A DNA stretch of 64,000 nt from the NCBI RefSeq assembly GCF_030035675.1, contig NC_084487.1:63809986-63873985 (forward strand), read 5' to 3'. Positions 33,048 through 45,993 of the stretch are shown piece by piece. The translations under genes were made by a program, and so were the position numbers. The notes below the pieces were generated by a model. That model did not search any database. It saw only the letters and a list, made by a program, of their open reading frames with translations, and had not been told where the DNA came from. The DNA comes from Rhineura floridana. Taxonomy: Eukaryota > Chordata > Lepidosauria > Squamata > Rhineuridae. Each line of letters begins with the position of its first letter. Position 1 is the stretch's first letter.

Positions 33048-35620
33048 ATAAAGGCATATTTATTTTGATAATCACCATCATATGCTACTTCGCCTAAACT
33101 GGAAAATATAATGAATGAGGTCAATTATTATTACACCATCACAGACTACTACCCAGAACATATTGTGGAGTAACTCTGCCATTCCCAGCGTGAAAACCTA
33201 TTGCCACTGAGATTCATGGCCAAATCCTGGCTTGTACTTTCCAGGGAATGGCAAAGGAATGAAATGTTCAAGGGTCTCAACAAACTTAAAATAATTTGAA
33301 TAGAGCTATAAACAAGAGTTTATTTCCTGTACGTTAAAATAGTGTTTCCCTTTTCAGATGTTTATAGGATCCTTCTCCATTCCCCCTTAACATCAACATA
33401 ATACAAAGTTTACACAAAAATTCAGGCATGCTTACATGTCTTCAGAAATTAATGGGTACTATCTAATGATATCCACCCACTTGTGTAAAAGAAATCCATC
33501 TGCACAATGAGACTTCCAATTTCTTTTCTTCCCCTTGAGCCCCCTCACAAATCTGCTTCATAGGGTCTGTCAGCTATCCAGAGCATTTTTTGGGGGGTGG
33601 ATGGCTATAGGTGGGTGGAGAGGAAGGAGAAATCCAGCTAGGTGACTGGATTCTTACTTGTGCTACACTACATCTAACTTAATACATGTATATACCTGGT
33701 ATAGTCCTCTTTATCCCTGTTTTCTTATTGGACAATGAAATGTGGAAGAGAAAAGCTGAAGCAAAAGAATTCACCTTTTGTAAACTAAACAAGGTAACAC
33801 TTGGCATGTAAAATATAGACTATCGCTTTTAGAATTTGGTTTTGTGGTATATGCCTAAATTGTTTTTTCTCTGTGTTAGGAAATTAGAATTCAACGTTAA
33901 TATTATCTGGCATATATGAACCATTTCTCAGTAGAGCCAATGTGTCCTCCTAGTCAAATGATGTGAACAAGGTGAACTAATAAATGAATCATGCAGTACA
34001 TAACACCCTGATTACTATACTGCTAGCTCTGGCAACAATCTTGTTTACATATATCAAACATATCATGCTATTTATTCTCAGCTCATGAAAGCAGGTTAAA
34101 CATCAAATAAAATGTAAACTCATTTTAGATGTTCTTTCAGATTATTTTTAGATGCTATCCTAGCTGACATTGGAAGCCTATTTTCTCTATAAAAAATATA
34201 ACAAGTAAACTAGCTTCCTTTGTTGAATTGTAAGGCTGAAGAGGACACAAAGATCATCTAAGCCCAGCTTTCTGCCCCACCATAATACTTCACAGAGCAA
34301 GCCATACCCATACCACATGAGTTACTCACATAAACAAGATAATGTCACAAGCAGAGAACAAGGTGCACTTCGTCTATCACACAGATGCAGACAAAAAATG
34401 TTTAATAAAACAGATAACTCATATGAACCATCTGGAACTATCTGAATACACATCATTCTTCAAAGAAAATGTTGTGAGGAAAAGGGGATGCACCTCCAGA
34501 GTTGACAGCTAATTTCATCTGGGGGAAAAACGATTTCTGAGCCCAAATGTGGAAGTCTGATAGGGGCTGAATCATGGCCATTTTTTAAAATGAAATCAAG
34601 ACTGAGTTTATCTGTACGTGGGACCAATTTTGTGTTTAGTCCCTTGTTTCTGGTGCAATAACTGTTGTGAAGTGTGATGTCACAAAAACAGAACAGTTCT
34701 TGCAGTCACATTATAGCACTGTTAAAAAGCAAAGATGAAGTGGCATTCACTATGTGCTGGGTTCACTTCATTTTTGTAATGATTTACATGGTATGTTAAG
34801 GCAGCCTCCAGCTTGAACAAAACCTATCTAAAGTACAGAGGAAAGAGAAAATTCTTTGAGTCACGTAGCAAATACGTTTGCTCTGTTATCTAATTCTCCA
34901 AAGGAATGTCGCACTCAGAACCACTGAGGGATGCCTTGATGGAAAATTCAGGAACTCCTCCTAAACATCAACATCTTGTAAAGAGATGGGCAGGCATGAA
35001 GAGAACAATCCCTAATTCCAACAGGCTAGTACTGAAGCACCAGATTAAAAGAAATGTGAAATATCCTTTAAAAAATTAGTTCTGCTTTGTTTTGAAGCCA
35101 CTGGCTCTCTGCATATTAACCATAAATTTATCTCTCGGCATATTAATGCATAAACTGCTTGTGTACTTCTACTGAGAATGTAATTACCTAGCTTTATTTA
35201 AAATAGTTTTACATCAAATGGAGTGAGCAGGCAGTTCTATTAGAGTTTTAATGGAAGTCTTTTTATGGTATTCTGGGAATTTTTCAGTTAGTAGGAAGTT
35301 CCCATTTATCTGCTTAGCCTTTGGAAACTACCTTGGTATTTCACTGCTGTGGCAAATGTACATAATGCAGGTTACGAGCAAACCTAGCAATACAGATGGT
35401 TCAGATTAAGAGGTGACATGTTATTTACACAACAGAATTTTAGAAAGTAATGAGAAAACAAAAGGGAAAAGCAGCAAATGACAGCATTTGCGAGGAAAGT
35501 AGTAGATGAAGAGTACATCCTGAATCCAAATTAGAAACCTTTGTGGAAAGGACCACCTTTCAGGAATTAGAGTTGTGGGATGCAATTAATATTACAGAGT
35601 ATTGCTTCACTCTGTTCCTC
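33048..35620. other. No gene or clear repeat seen
   Basis: AT-rich, probably intronic for the TMTC gene. I found no TPR-like exon, SINE or TIR pair. Confidence 0.4.
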
Positions 35621-35625
35621 TACAG

Positions 35626-35720
35626 TAGGGGTGAGGAACTTACAACCCTCTAGATGTTGTTGGCTTACATGGGTGTTGGAGTCCAGCAACATCTGGAGGG
35701 CCACAGATTCCCCAGTCCTG
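35626..35720. mobile_element. hAT MITE with perfect 8-bp TSD
   Basis: The left end TAGGGGTGAGGAACTTACAA and the right end inverted (CAGGACTGGGGAATCTGTGG) follow the family start 'CAGGGGTGGGGAACCT'. Inner arms contain CTAGATGTTGTTGG and CCAGCAACATCTGG. The flanks CTCTACAG at 35618-35625 and 35721-35728 are identical. Confidence 0.85.
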
Positions 35721-36685
35721 CTCTACAGTAAAGTCTCGTTTCTTCTCTTGTTCTGCTCTCTCTTTTCTTAAGCAGTTTGGCCTTTCCTCTTTCCCAACTG
35801 ACATTTTTATGAATTTCTCTTTTCAGCATATACAACCACATTCTGCAGTCTCTATTCACTCCCATACACTTTCTCTTCTCCACAATCCTTCATTTGCTTT
35901 TATACTACCTGCCAACATAACTCCTTTCCACTCCTTCATTTTGTTTCCCTGCTAAGTTCAAGTCATATACTCTTGTCACTCCAAAATGTAATCTTCTTTT
36001 AAGCATGGCTTTCCCATTGCCTCTGCTATTCTCCATCTTGAATAGGGCAAGGTCTTGTTTTGTGTAATTCATACCACCTTTGGGCCTGTGGGAGTTATTT
36101 GAAATTCCTGCCTGCATCTGCTACCTGCTTATGGGTAGACAATTATAGCCACCATCACATATAAGATCAAACTATTCACACCACTGTTGAATGCTGAATA
36201 TTTAACAGCAACAAGCTGATTAAACTTACAATGGGCAGTCTTAATGAGTGTGAGCCTGCTGCCCATGTGACAGTTCTAATACACAAAGAAATTTCAAGAG
36301 GCTGCCATTAGACCAATGTTTGTGACATTTGGTCCTCTGCTGCCCCCCCCCCAAGGAGACAATGTACCTGATCTAGACAAAAGCCACATTGGATGGCAAA
36401 TGCTGTATCAAAGGCCCATTCCTTGTATATGGGGTCTGAGCAAGCTAGGGATTCAGCTGGAGTGAAGTTTTAGCTGGTATGGAAGCAGGATCTGCAGCAG
36501 AGGTGTACTGATGCTGGAGGGGTACTAAAGTCAAAGGAGACTGCCCAACAGCAGGAGCTGGAATGGGAGCTTAGATGGAAACTGAGCCCAAGACAAATGT
36601 TCAGAGAGCTAGAAGAGCTATAGAGAGTTACTATCCCAACATAGGCCCAGGAGAGAGATACAGAGAGAAATTTATTCCTCTATAG

Positions 36686-36791
36686 GAGGTGTGGGGAACC
36701 TTTGGCCCTTCAGATGTTGCAAGCATGTCAATGGCCAGGGAAGATGAGAGTTGTAGTTCAGCAACATCTGGAAGGCCAAAGGTTACCCACA
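36686..36791. mobile_element. hAT MITE, same family
   Basis: AGGTGTGGGGAACCTTTGGC at the left, and CAACATCTGGAAGGCCAAAG then GTTACCCACAC at the right. The inner block GAGAGTTGTAGTTCAGCAAC is typical. The flanks TCTATAGG and ACTATAGG match in 7 of 8 positions; exact edges may shift by one or two bases. Confidence 0.75.
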
Positions 36792-36799
36792 CTATAGGC

Positions 36800-39100
36800 A
36801 GCTCCTCCTCTATCTGATTAACTGTGGGTGGTAAGGTACGCCTGGTCCTAATTTGGCTTCTCCCTCTTTCTAAATAGCTCCCTTTCTGAGTAGCCCACCT
36901 GGCAACTAGTTGTGCACTCCTGCAGCAATCTCAGCTCCTGGGCCTTGGGAGTCAAGAGGGGGAGTTGGGGGTTAGGGTGGGGTGTGGAACATCATCAGGA
37001 GGCCTAATAAGATGTCCCTGGGACTGAGTAGTGCAGCAAGACTCTAGAATCCCTGACTGTTCTAGATATTTTCTATAGGATTCCATGCCTTCTCTCATGA
37101 GGTTTATCCAAAGTCCTGTTTGAACTGAATCCTAACACTTTGCCATGCTAGAAATTTAAGGCAAATATTAGTGATAAGAATGCAAGTGTAAACACTACTT
37201 GCTGGATCATATTAAAGGCCTACCTAACACAGTAAACAGCTAGATGTTCTATTAGATTGCAGCACCTCAAACACAGATGTTCAGCATCATTGGGGGTTGG
37301 TGGGGAAAGTTGATCTCACATATCCTAGATGCCCATATATGATGAAAGCACCTTATACCTTGAAACACATTTGTTTACATGCAGAGAGAATGTAAGAACT
37401 AGCTAAAGGAACTCACTGATTAATTATACTGAAGTGAAAAAATGTAGGCCACAGGAAAGACCTACATATCTGAATAGTGAAAGTTCACTTTAAAAAAAAA
37501 GAGAAATGCATAGCTTTTGAATTCCAAAGAATGAAAAGTATCTACCTTCTTGTCAAATTATGTGTGTGCATAATTCATGCAGGCATATCTTGATGGAATG
37601 GTAAGCCACTGAATGGAAAGTTAGATTTCTCACTGTGAACCAGGAATGAATGAATGGATAAATAGATACATAAAAAATATTTCTGCATTTCTACCCAGAA
37701 CATGAAATTAAAATGTGCTCGCAAGACACCCAACTTCCTCTCTCTCACCTTCTTCATTTCTAACAAGTACACAAAATATCATATACCTCTATATTTTTGA
37801 AAAGCTGTTTGCCTGGCAATACAATCAGTATGGTTTAGCAATATAATCAGCATGGTTTCGGGGGGGGGGGGAAGAGGTAATTTCTTTGAGGTCAAATCTT
37901 CTGACTCTCCAAGACTGACTGAAGTGCCATTAGTTCATATTGGGCATGCTCAGTCAAGTGGTTTTCTTTTCTTTTAAAAGAACAAACAATTGTTAGGCCT
38001 TTGTGGCTAAATGGGATTTAATGCTCCAAAAAGCCTGCTTCCCAAATATTGTAGCTGTGTCATTAGGACAGCTTCCTCTTCTAAATATAAAGAGCAACTG
38101 ATTTCCATTTGGAGGTTTCAGCTTGCTAATTGAAAACATGCACAGTGGCTTGATAAAGAGTAATGAAGTAATAAAAAGAGAAAAAGAACAAGATTTATCT
38201 GTAGGCTGCATGAAAACTATTCATGGTGGCCCTGCTTCATCTTGATGATGACCACGTTATAATTTGCTGTCAGGTCTTTTAATTCTCCTGTGGTGATGGC
38301 AAGAATTTTCACTTGAACTTTTATTACTGATGTCACTGTCATGCTGCAGTGTGCTATTTTCCAAAGCAATCAAAATGTCAACAGCTTCTTTTTATTGCTA
38401 AAGAGAACTGTGCACAGCTGAATTATTTTGGATGTGGCATTTATTTCTGACAGACCCCAATGTGTTACTTTCAGAGTTAGACTTGGACATGGAGGTTGCC
38501 TTTGAGTTTCATGGTGATGCTACTTTAAAAAGCAGGCAGTGATACCCAGCAAGGAACTACAACACATGAATCCTGCCTATAGGAGGGAATTCCAATTTGA
38601 AACAACAGGAAACCACAAAAAGAAAGGCTCTGTTCATGATGGAACCTTGCACTGAATTGTATGCAACGGTCTCTGCTTTTGGACTATCTCCTTTCAACGG
38701 AGAATGAAAAAGTTTACTTGTGACACTCATAATGCCTGTAACACTAACACATTTTGCACACTGCTATACCAGACATGCTTTCTTCAAGCACAACACCATT
38801 AGAAGCTGGATGTAAAGGGCATGTCACAATGGGTAGATTATACAGCAAAGAAGGAACAGTATGCGTGTAGTAAAATCAAATAATTTTATAATGGGGTATA
38901 AGGTTTCAAAATCACAAGCTCTTGGCATGGATACCCTTGATTCCTGTGTTGTCTGATAGTTCTCTCTAGTTCACATACTTATGAAAACTCACACAGAGTA
39001 CAAACCTAGCATCCCTGCTGAACATCCCAGTTCCAGCCACCATCCAGCTCAACATCCCATTATGTCCCCCTTCTTTAATTTTCGCCCAGAGTATTTGGAA
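36800..39100. other. No gene or clear repeat seen
   Basis: AT-rich, apparently non-repetitive, with a G11 run near 37860. Presumed intronic. No exon-like peptide recognised on either strand. Confidence 0.4.
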
Positions 39101-39104
39101 CATT

Positions 39105-39235
39105 GTAAGCTGCCTTATACCAGCTCAGACGGCTAGTCCAATATTGTCTATTCTGACTGGCAGTGGCTTTCCAATGCCTCAGAGGCAGGTCTTTCCAATC
39201 ACTTGAACTCTATCACTGAGCTACAGTTCCTCCCC
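39105..39235 (-). mobile_element. Degenerate tRNA-derived SINE (inverted)
   Basis: On the plus strand AAGCTGCCTTATACCAGCTC starts it and CACTGAGCTACAGTTCC ends it, the reverse of the family at 2867 and 4147. Many substitutions and small deletions make it old. Confidence 0.6.
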
Positions 39236-39256
39236 AATATACTCAGTGTGTAAACT

Positions 39257-39387
39257 TCAGTTACAGCAAGGTAAATGTTGTTGACCTCCAACTCTCATCA
39301 GCCCCAGCCAGCATGGCCAGCGGACAGGGATGACAGGAGCAGCACGTCAACAGCAGCTGCAAGGCCCACAGGTTCTCCAGCCCTGAA
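39257..39387. mobile_element. Degenerate hAT MITE
   Basis: Contains CTCCAACTCTCATCAGCCCC, AGCCAGCATGGCCAGCGGAC and AAGGCCCACAGGTTCTCCAG, the inner arms of the 'caggggtggggaacc' hAT MITE family. No clear TSD. Confidence 0.5.
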
Positions 39388-39560
39388 TTATAGCTTCTAA
39401 TGTCAAGTTTCCAGACTCTAGTTCTTCTCCCATTACAGCTTGCTACATCTTACTGAATCTTCCACCGATCCACCTAGCAACCCAGAATGCCAGAACTGCC
39501 AGCTTTCTTGGATAGACATGCATCCAGTGTCTCAGGTCCCCAGCTTCCCCAGGTATTTGG

Positions 39561-40509
39561 TGTGACAAAGTTATGGTGTCTTGTCCCCTCCATTTTGGCT
39601 AAGTCAGTTAGCATGTAAACCCCACCTGGAACCCAGATCCACAGGATGGGATTTTAGCATGACTGACAGGAAAAGTGGAATTCATGGACACTGAGAAGGC
39701 CAGTTTACTCAGAATTCCAGAGAGTGTGTAGCAATCCATCACAGCCCAGCAGAGGTTCATCTCCCCTTACCTGTGAAAGGTGACTTGTGATCTGATTGGC
39801 TGATTGGCAGCTGTCACTGAAACCCATGGGGTTTAAAACTAAGCTTTGCCATACAGTCCTTTGTCTTTAGTTTGCCTGCCCCAGAATCTATAGCGGGCAT
39901 CACCATCTAAGCTGTGTTACTAATGAGGAGACCAAAAGCCTGAATGTAAGTAGTGATTGAGGATTAGAAAGATAGCTGAGCTTCTTTATTTCGAGATTCT
40001 CCTTTGACCAATTTGGTTCCTTTCCTTCCTCTGTTCTTAACAAACATCATATAATTTGGAAATCAGGTCTCTGTGTTAGCTGACCAAATTCTCAGGGTAT
40101 TTAAGACTCTGTACAGATGCCATTTGGGATGCACACTACAGCACATTTCAAACTTGTTAAAGGACCAGCATGTTGCTCTATGATCCAGGAAGAGAGGGAG
40201 AATGTGGGCTGTCTTTAAGCTCTGGATAACTTGCAAGAGGGATCTTGGCGGAGGTAAGCCAGTTAGTTCCTTTCCCCTTGGGAAGGGTTAAGGGAACGGG
40301 TGGCTGCATCAGGGATCTCTATCCAATTGTGGAATCTGAGAACTTCAGACTCCCCTCTGTCTGGGAGCTGTAGAGACAAAGAAGGAGGATTGTGGCAACA
40401 ATTACTGGGTAGTTTGGAACCAACTGCCCAACCTTGCAAGGCAAGTAGGGGATAGTTGGGCATGGGAGTGAGTGAGCAGACTCTCATTTGGCCTTTCCCT
40501 TCTGTCACA
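39561..40509 (+). mobile_element. Candidate solo LTR, about 0.95 kb (fossil)
   Basis: The ends TGTGACA and TGTCACA are perfect 7-bp inverted TG...CA ends. The flanks TTTGG and TTTGA are close but not identical. A TATA-like GGTTTAAAAC lies near 39830. No internal region with retroviral parts is seen. It could instead be another kind of element that happens to have TG/CA ends; strand and class are tentative. Confidence 0.42.
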
Positions 40510-41111
40510 TTTGATACTGTTAAAATGGATACTAACACCTATATAGTCAGTGCTATGTAAATGAACCTAATCCAGCAAGGAGAGACAAACACCAAGAATT
40601 TCAAAAGAACAATTAATGCAGTAGCCATTTGTTTACCTAATCCTGAGCACAGAATCCTGCTTTTTTCTACAGATTCCTCTGGTTGGGAGTGGGGCAAATG
40701 CCTAACTTCATAAAGCATTATACAGCTGCACTCCATCTAATTTTTCCAGTTTTTTAAAAAATGTACTTCAATTCACACTCAAATGCCCAAGAAGCCTATT
40801 TCTCTCCTGTTACAAAACACATTGTATGGGGGAAAAGAAGTCTTGCACACACAAACATATGCCAGACTTTTTTAGCTTGCTGAGACAGTTGACATGGCAA
40901 TCCTAAAATGAAGACGTATCCTAGAATTGTTTTAACTTGAAGTAGTATGCGGTCTACTTTCCTTTTCAAATTACCATATCCATAGAGGACAGTTCTTAGC
41001 ACACTGCAAAGAACGTTCAGCTGTTTAGGTTCTGATTCTCTAAACTTTTCTTCCAAGCTGGGTTTTTAAACATTTCATTGTTTTGAAAAACAAAAACAAT
41101 AATTCAAATAT

Positions 41112-42640
41112 AGGGAAGGTGATTGAGAGGGTTGTGGCGCAGCAATTGCAAGTACCCTTGGATGAAACAGATTATCTTGACCATCCCAGTATGGGTTCAG
41201 GCCTGGTTATGGGACTGAATCGGCCTTGGTCACCCTGATGGATGACCTTTATCAGGAGAAGGACAGGGGAGTGTGACCCTGCTACTCTTACTTTATCTCT
41301 CAGCGGCTTTTTATGGGTATCGGAGGCACTGCTTTACAGTGGTTCCGATCCTATCTCCAGGGTCATTTTCAGAGAATAACATTGGGTGATTGTTTTTCAG
41401 CCCCCTGGCAGTTGTGCTGTGGGATGCCGCAGGGTACCATCTTGTCCCCCGTGCTGTTTAACATCTATATGAAGCCCTTGGGAGCAGTCATCAGGAGATT
41501 TGGGGCAAGGTGTCACCAGTATGCTGATGATACCCAGCTTTATTTCTCCGTAACATCTGAATCGGGAGAGGCCATGCAAGCCCTGAACCGCTGCCTGGAC
41601 TCGGTGGTGGGCTGGATGAAGGCCAATAAACGTGAGTCTGAATCCTAGCAAGACGGAGGCGCTGAGGATTGGTGGTTCCCGAGTTTGGATAATTGGTCAG
41701 TTGCCTGCTTTGGATGGGGTCGTACTCCCTCTGAAAGAGCAGGTCTGTGGTCTGGGGGTGCTCCTGGATCCATCTTTGTCGCTAGAGGTCCAGGTGACAG
41801 CGGATAGGAGTGCCTTTTACCAGCTTCAGCTGGTAAGACAGCTGTGGCCATTTCTGGACCGGGATAGCCTGAGCACTGTTGTCCATACACTGGTAACCTC
41901 CAGGCTGGATTACGGTAATGTGCTCTATGTGGGGCTGCCCTTGAGGTTGGTCTGGAAGCTGCAGCTGGTGCAAAATGTGGCAGCAAGACTGCTCACTGGG
42001 GCAGGGTATTGCCAACATGTCACCCCGTTGCTGAAAGAATTGCACTGGCTGCCCATTTGCTACCAGGCCAAGTTCAGGGTTCTAGTTTTGGTGTACAAAG
42101 TCCTATACAGCTTAGGACCAGGACACCTGAAAGACCATCTTATCCCTTACGTGCCCAGTCAATCACTGCGCTCCTCAGGTGAGGGCCTCCTGCAGATATT
42201 ATTTTATCAGGAGGTCCGTTCTGCACAACACAGGAAACAGACCTTTAGTGTGGCGGCACCTACCCTGTGGAACTTTCCAATCCTTAAATATTAGGCAGGC
42301 GCTGTGCCTCTGTTATCTTTTTGGCACCTATTGAATTTCTTTTTCTTTCAACAAGCCTTTTAAGTTGAGACCTTATCCCAGTCTGCTTCTGTGTTGGAAT
42401 TGATTTTTAATATGCTTTTAAAACTTTTTTTTTAAAAACCCCAATGTTTTTAACCTTTTTTAAAAAAAGTCTTCAAAGCTTTTAAAACAAATGTTTTTAA
42501 AGTTGTTTTGTTTTAATGTATTTTAATGTCTGTTTTTATGATGTTTTAAAGTGTTTTTGGTGCTTTTGTTTGCTGCCCTGGGTTCTTGCTGGGAGGAAGG
42601 GCCGGATATAAATAAAATAATAAACAAACAAACAAACTCA
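41112..42640 (+). mobile_element. L2 LINE fragment (RT to 3' end)
   Basis: Starts within reverse transcriptase (GGGAAGGTGATTGAGAGGGT) and runs to the 3' UTR end GCTGGGAGGAAGGGCCGGAT, ATAAATAAAATAATAAACAA. This is the source type of most short L2 tails in the window. A related copy starts at 63487 and runs off the edge. Confidence 0.85.
41313..42294 (+). pseudogene. L2 reverse transcriptase fragment, frameshifted
   Basis: The first frame (41313-41648) has GMPQGTILSPVLFNIYMKPL and the catalytic QYADDTQLYFS. At about 41632 the frame shifts: KANK is followed out of phase by LSLNPSKTEALRIG in the second frame (41632-42294). That frame carries LVTSRLDYGNVLYVGLPLR, LHWLPICYQAKFRVLVL and FSVAAPTLWN. 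The upstream part (41112-41312) has further stops and a truncated 'AAFDTVDH' region. Not functional. Confidence 0.82.
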
Positions 42641-42644
42641 ATCG

Positions 42645-43503
42645 GTGGAAGATATTGGACATTTACATTTGTATAGATTTCCTATATACTGTATTACATA
42701 CTGGCAACATATGAATACAAAACTTAGAACTACTACCTATTACATGGCAGTCTGGAAATCTCCAAAGAGCACTTACAGGAAAAGTAGGTCTACAAGTTTT
42801 TCCAATAGCTATTCATTGAGAGCTATACACAGTTAAAAATGCTCTCCACAATTATTCATTCAAACCATATGGAAATCAAGCTGCACATTTAAAAATATTG
42901 TTTCATTAGTATAATAAAATTTACCAAACACTGATATAAGTGATATTTTTAAAACAATGCTGCAACTATTATAATTTTATATATATATATAAATGGAAAA
43001 ATCTTTAACATATGTGTTACAGACCTCACAAAATGCTTATAATTAAACTCCTCTGGCTTTCTAACCCAAATACTTTCAGGATTATACAGCCCATAATTAT
43101 TGCATGCAATTGTCCAACCATTTGGCATTAAATACAAGCAAATTCAAATCACTAAATTTTTGTTTATAGGAAACAAGCTGTGTTTTCATTCCCAAGACTT
43201 ACAATTCAATCATTTTCACATCTAACAATCTGTTATCACATCTAGCAATCATTTTCACATCTAGCTTTTTTTCTACTCACAGTTGGGATTTCTATCAAAT
43301 GAAAGATGTGATTCAGATCAATGGCAGCTTCACAACTTTTGCAACATTTGATGCCATAAGCAACTTGGCTTGATAATACATACATATATGACTACATGCC
43401 ACTACAATCAGAAACAGGCTGATCCAGATCAGTACACTAACTGAGTGACCATATCTAATTTTATTATACTTTCCATAAACTATAGTTTCAAGTTGTGATA
43501 ATA
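42645..43503. other. No gene or clear repeat seen
   Basis: AT-rich, with a short (TA)n run near 42979. Presumed intronic. Confidence 0.4.
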
Positions 43504-43511
43504 GTTCTGAT

Positions 43512-43627
43512 CAGAGCTTGGAAAAGTTACTTTTTTGAACTACAACTCCCATCAGCCTAATCCAGTGGCCATGCTGGCTGGGGCTGATGGGAGTTGTAGT
43601 TCAAAAAAGTAACTTTTCCAAGCTCTG
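43512..43627. mobile_element. Near-perfect palindromic hAT MITE with exact 8-bp TSD
   Basis: CAGAGCTTGGAAAAGTTACT to CCCATCAGCC on the left is repeated inverted on the right, ending AGTAACTTTTCCAAGCTCTG, with essentially no mismatches over about 49 bp. The loop is under 20 bp. The flanks GTTCTGAT at 43504-43511 and 43628-43635 are identical. CAG...CTG ends plus 8-bp TSD make it hAT. It is the youngest-looking MITE of the window. Confidence 0.92.
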
Positions 43628-43639
43628 GTTCTGATGTTT

Positions 43640-44570
43640 TAATGGTTTCAATTTGCCTCAAATGAAATAAGCCATCAAGTAAGGTTACATAGAATCATAA
43701 TCATAGAATAATAGAGTCGGAAGGCCATGAAGTCCAACCCTCTGCTCAATGCAGGAATCCAACTTAAAGCATACCTGACAGGTGGCTGTCCAGCTATCTC
43801 TTGAATGGTCCAGTGTTGGAGAGCCCACCACCTCCCTAGATTTATGAAATACAGTGCAGCCTGACAATAATGAACTAATTCCACAACCCTGATGTGTTCA
43901 GCTAGCAATCTAGTCCATAAAAACTATTCCTGTCAATTACCATGACGGTTTCACTTTAGCCACTCTCCAAGGTCCACTTCTATTGTTACTTTCTCCTATT
44001 CACTGAAGTTATGAAGAGACACAAATATTTATAATGGTCAAAAGTGTCAGAGACATTGGCCAAATAGTGATCTGCCCTTCACATGCCTAACATTTGCATC
44101 TGACAATTCCCACATTACAATACTCAAATGTGGACAGCAGCACTCTCTCTCTCTCTCTCTCTCTCTCATTCTGCTTTCTCAGTAGGAACCAGCAATATGA
44201 GAAAATGTCCTCAAGTTTTCCAACCAGGACACTGACCAGAGCTCTTTAGAGTGCTGAACACTTTATAAGTAATTTGACTGCAAAGCATGAAAGCTTGGGC
44301 AGAGATGATTAACAGAAAGCTGACAGCACATGACAGATACATCATTTGTAATCCAGGAAAAGATTTGTCATTAGAAGGAATCACAGCAATTATCAACATG
44401 AATATTCAAGATCTCTAAAGTATTAATAGAACACTGTTTGCATTTCCAAATGCAAACTGCAAAATAAAGCAAGGTGTTGCTATTCATCTAATGGAGCAGT
44501 TAGCAGTTATTGACACCCAAGTTTGTGGACTTCAAGACAATTCTAAAGACTCCTCCCCACCCAGCAACAT
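43640..44570. other. No gene; (CT)n microsatellite
   Basis: A (CT)n run lies at about 44143-44167. The block CATAGAATAATAGAGTCGGA with AGTCCAACCCTCTGCTCAAT, at 43700-43760, looks like a repeat common in amniotes but I cannot name it. No exon. Confidence 0.35.
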
Positions 44571-44574
44571 GTTT

Positions 44575-44735
44575 TTTTATTGATTTTATTGCTGGCCCTC
44601 TACTATATAATTTTATCTGATTCTGATTTTATTGTGTTATTTTTCCCCATTGTTTTTAACATTTTGATTGTAAGATATCTTGTGAGGGCTTAGCCTAAAA
44701 GATGGGGAAATGAAAACAAATTATTAGAGAACCAA
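44575..44735 (+). repeat. Possible LINE 3' tail
   Basis: T-rich run then TTGTGAGGGCTTAGCCTAAA, AGATGGGGAAATGAAAAC resembles a decayed L2-type 3' end. Weak. Confidence 0.35.
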
Positions 44736-44798
44736 CCAAAATATGCATTTACATCAATTCAATTTATGCTTTTTACAGATGAAGGTAGAAATGGTTCT

Positions 44799-44965
44799 AA
44801 GGCTCTGTACTCACTATACATCTAAAGCATACACCCCCAAGAATCCTGGGAACTGTAGTTGCTTAAGGGGGACAGGAATTGTAGCTCTGTGAGAGGTAAG
44901 CTACAGTTCCCAGAATTCTCAGGGGGGAAATGTACTTTAAATGTATGATGTGTACACAGCCTAGT
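44799..44965. mobile_element. hAT-like MITE (second family)
   Basis: TATACATCTAAAGCATACAC, CCCCAAGAATCCTGGGAACT, GTAGTT on the left is inverted on the right as AGCTACAGTTCCCAGAATTC, TTTAAATGTATGATGTGTAC. The outer parts GGCTCTGTACTC and GTACACAGCC also pair. Same family as 8618-9385. No clear TSD. Confidence 0.7.
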
Positions 44966-44994
44966 CTTTTTTTTAAAGCTAATCAGCAAATTTA

Positions 44995-45058
44995 TTTATT
45001 ATTTGATTTATATCCTGCCCTTCCTCCCAGCAGGAGCCCGGGGCGGCACTTCATCATT
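44995..45058 (-). repeat. L2 3' tail fragment (inverted)
   Basis: TTTATTTATTATTTGATTTA, TATCCTGCCCTTCCTCCCAG, CAGGAGCCCGGGGCGGCA is the reverse of the L2 3' terminus seen at 26330-26548. Confidence 0.75.
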
Positions 45059-45884
45059 CTTCTTTGCACTCTGTTTTGTGTGCTTTGAGTTTAAGACTAT
45101 GGTACTTATTTCAACAGAAAAGTAATAGTAGTGTCATCTTGCCCTGTTACGAAACACATCAGAACACCATGAATCTGGCAAGACTGTAAGACATTTAAGA
45201 TTTTGAGGGGTTTTTTTTTAAAAAAAGAATAAATCATTTGCAAGATAAATAAACAATAAATTTGAATTTGAATGTCAGTTTATAGAGGGTTAGAGTGCCA
45301 CAGATTAAGTGCACTTCTCACACTTAAGTTGTGGTCACAGAGCATACATTGTGATCACAGGCGCAGTGAGTCAAGAGCAAAGCACTGTCTTCCTGAAGTC
45401 TGTGTTTTGAAGTGGGGAAGCATTTTTTTTTTTTAAAAAGACTGATACAGAAATAGAAAGGAATGATGAGTAAAAATATGTTAAGGTGACATGGAATGAA
45501 AATACGCAGATTTGTTTATCTCTACTGGACAGTATTTACTCACAAAAGGCCAGGAATTTCTATACTGCACTAAAGAATTAGTAGGAGTTATTTCCTTAAA
45601 GGAGGCGAGTATGAGGGAAAGAAGGAAAGTGTGAGTGTGTGTGTGAGAGAGAATAGGTCCAAATGTAATGCCAAACCATGCTTTTATGTAATGAAATGTA
45701 ACCCTTTTTCTTTACAACCTCCCCTTTTGCCCTTGCTGCTCCAATTTCCAAGGTAGACAGAATATGCAAGCATCTCTAGAAGGTAGTTCTGTAGTTGCTT
45801 TACCACTACCTGTGTATGGTTTACATTTCACTACCAAGGATTTTATTATTTGATGGCTGAAAGAGACTGTTCCTAGTTTTAGTA

Positions 45885-45993
45885 CATTTTTAATTGTTTT
45901 AATCAAGTGTTTGCTGCCCTGGGCTCTTTTGGGAGGAAGGGTGGAATATAAATGGAATGAATGAATGAATAAATAAATAAATAAATAAACAAA
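45885..45993 (+). repeat. L2 3' tail fragment
   Basis: TGTTTGCTGCCCTGGGCTCT, TTTGGGAGGAAGGGTGGAAT, ATAAATGGAATGAATGAATG then (AAAT)n: L2 3' end with a mixed terminal repeat. Confidence 0.75.

Noticed and set aside
44143-44167. (CT)n run as a regulatory GAGA-type site
   Set aside because: Simple microsatellite with no nearby gene start.
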